20,126 nt of DNA. Source: an uncultured Christensenellaceae bacterium. Lineage in GTDB: Bacteria > Bacillota > Clostridia > Christensenellales > Borkfalkiaceae. Shown one piece after another: positions 20,108 to 20,126 of the stretch. How positions within the stretch are numbered: position 1 is the first letter of the stretch; every line of letters starts with the position of its first letter. Where the stretch lies: NCBI GenBank assembly GCA_910586675.1, contig CAJUJO010000029.1, forward strand, positions 1 through 20,126, read 5' to 3'. The position numbers were made by a program, and so were the translations under genes. The notes under the pieces were generated by a model. It did no database searches and had not been told where the DNA came from. It saw nothing but the letters and a program-made list of their open reading frames with translations.

Positions 20108-20126
20108 CAAAAGAGGTTAACCGATA

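Overview
The window is the S10-spc-alpha ribosomal protein cluster of a bacterium, preceded by about 4 kb of accessory and housekeeping sequence. It looks like a Bacillota genome of the class Clostridia with medium GC. The reasons are strong AGGAGG-type ribosome binding sites, a short zinc-binding S14, a zinc-type adenylate kinase lid, the order adk-map-infA-rpmJ, and rpsD lying inside the alpha operon (in Bacillus it lies elsewhere). The genus cannot be named from this sequence.

Layout. Positions 1-1555 carry a large serine recombinase of visibly lower GC, probably the edge of an integrated element that lies mostly left of the window. Positions 1556-1790 hold a long hyphenated inverted repeat and the terminator of a minus-strand tRNA-Gln(CUG) at 1792-1866. 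A PRC-barrel protein (2041-2748, +) and a DUF1275/YoaK membrane protein fused to a GNAT acetyltransferase (2816-3946, -) converge on a shared bidirectional terminator. From 4083 a sigma-A promoter and a 240-base structured leader lead into 31 co-directional genes: rpsJ rplC rplD rplW rplB rpsS rplV rpsC rplP rpmC rpsQ rplN rplX rplE rpsZ rpsH rplF rplR rpsE rpmD rplO secY adk map infA rpmJ, then rpsM rpsK rpsD rpoA rplQ. A perfect-consensus promoter and a second structured leader separate rpmJ from rpsM. A strong intrinsic terminator follows rplQ.

How the genes work together. The block encodes about half the large-subunit and many small-subunit proteins, the RNA polymerase alpha subunit, the SecY channel, adenylate kinase, methionine aminopeptidase and IF-1. 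It therefore links ribosome assembly, translation initiation, N-terminal processing, membrane insertion and transcription. Gaps are mostly 1-20 bases, with several TAATG/TGATG overlaps that imply translational coupling. The larger gaps (before rpsJ, secY, rpmJ and rpsM) are where RNA structure appears.

The gene content is mostly ordinary. The most interesting signals are non-coding: (1) the rpsJ leader, with mutually exclusive helices and an H-type pseudoknot geometry; (2) the rpsM leader, where one GCGGAAAG segment can pair with either of two flanking TTTCCGC copies; (3) a hairpin that sequesters the secY ribosome binding site immediately after the rplO stop; (4) a probably leaderless YoaK-GNAT mRNA. 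These structures were found by eye and were not folded or compared across species.
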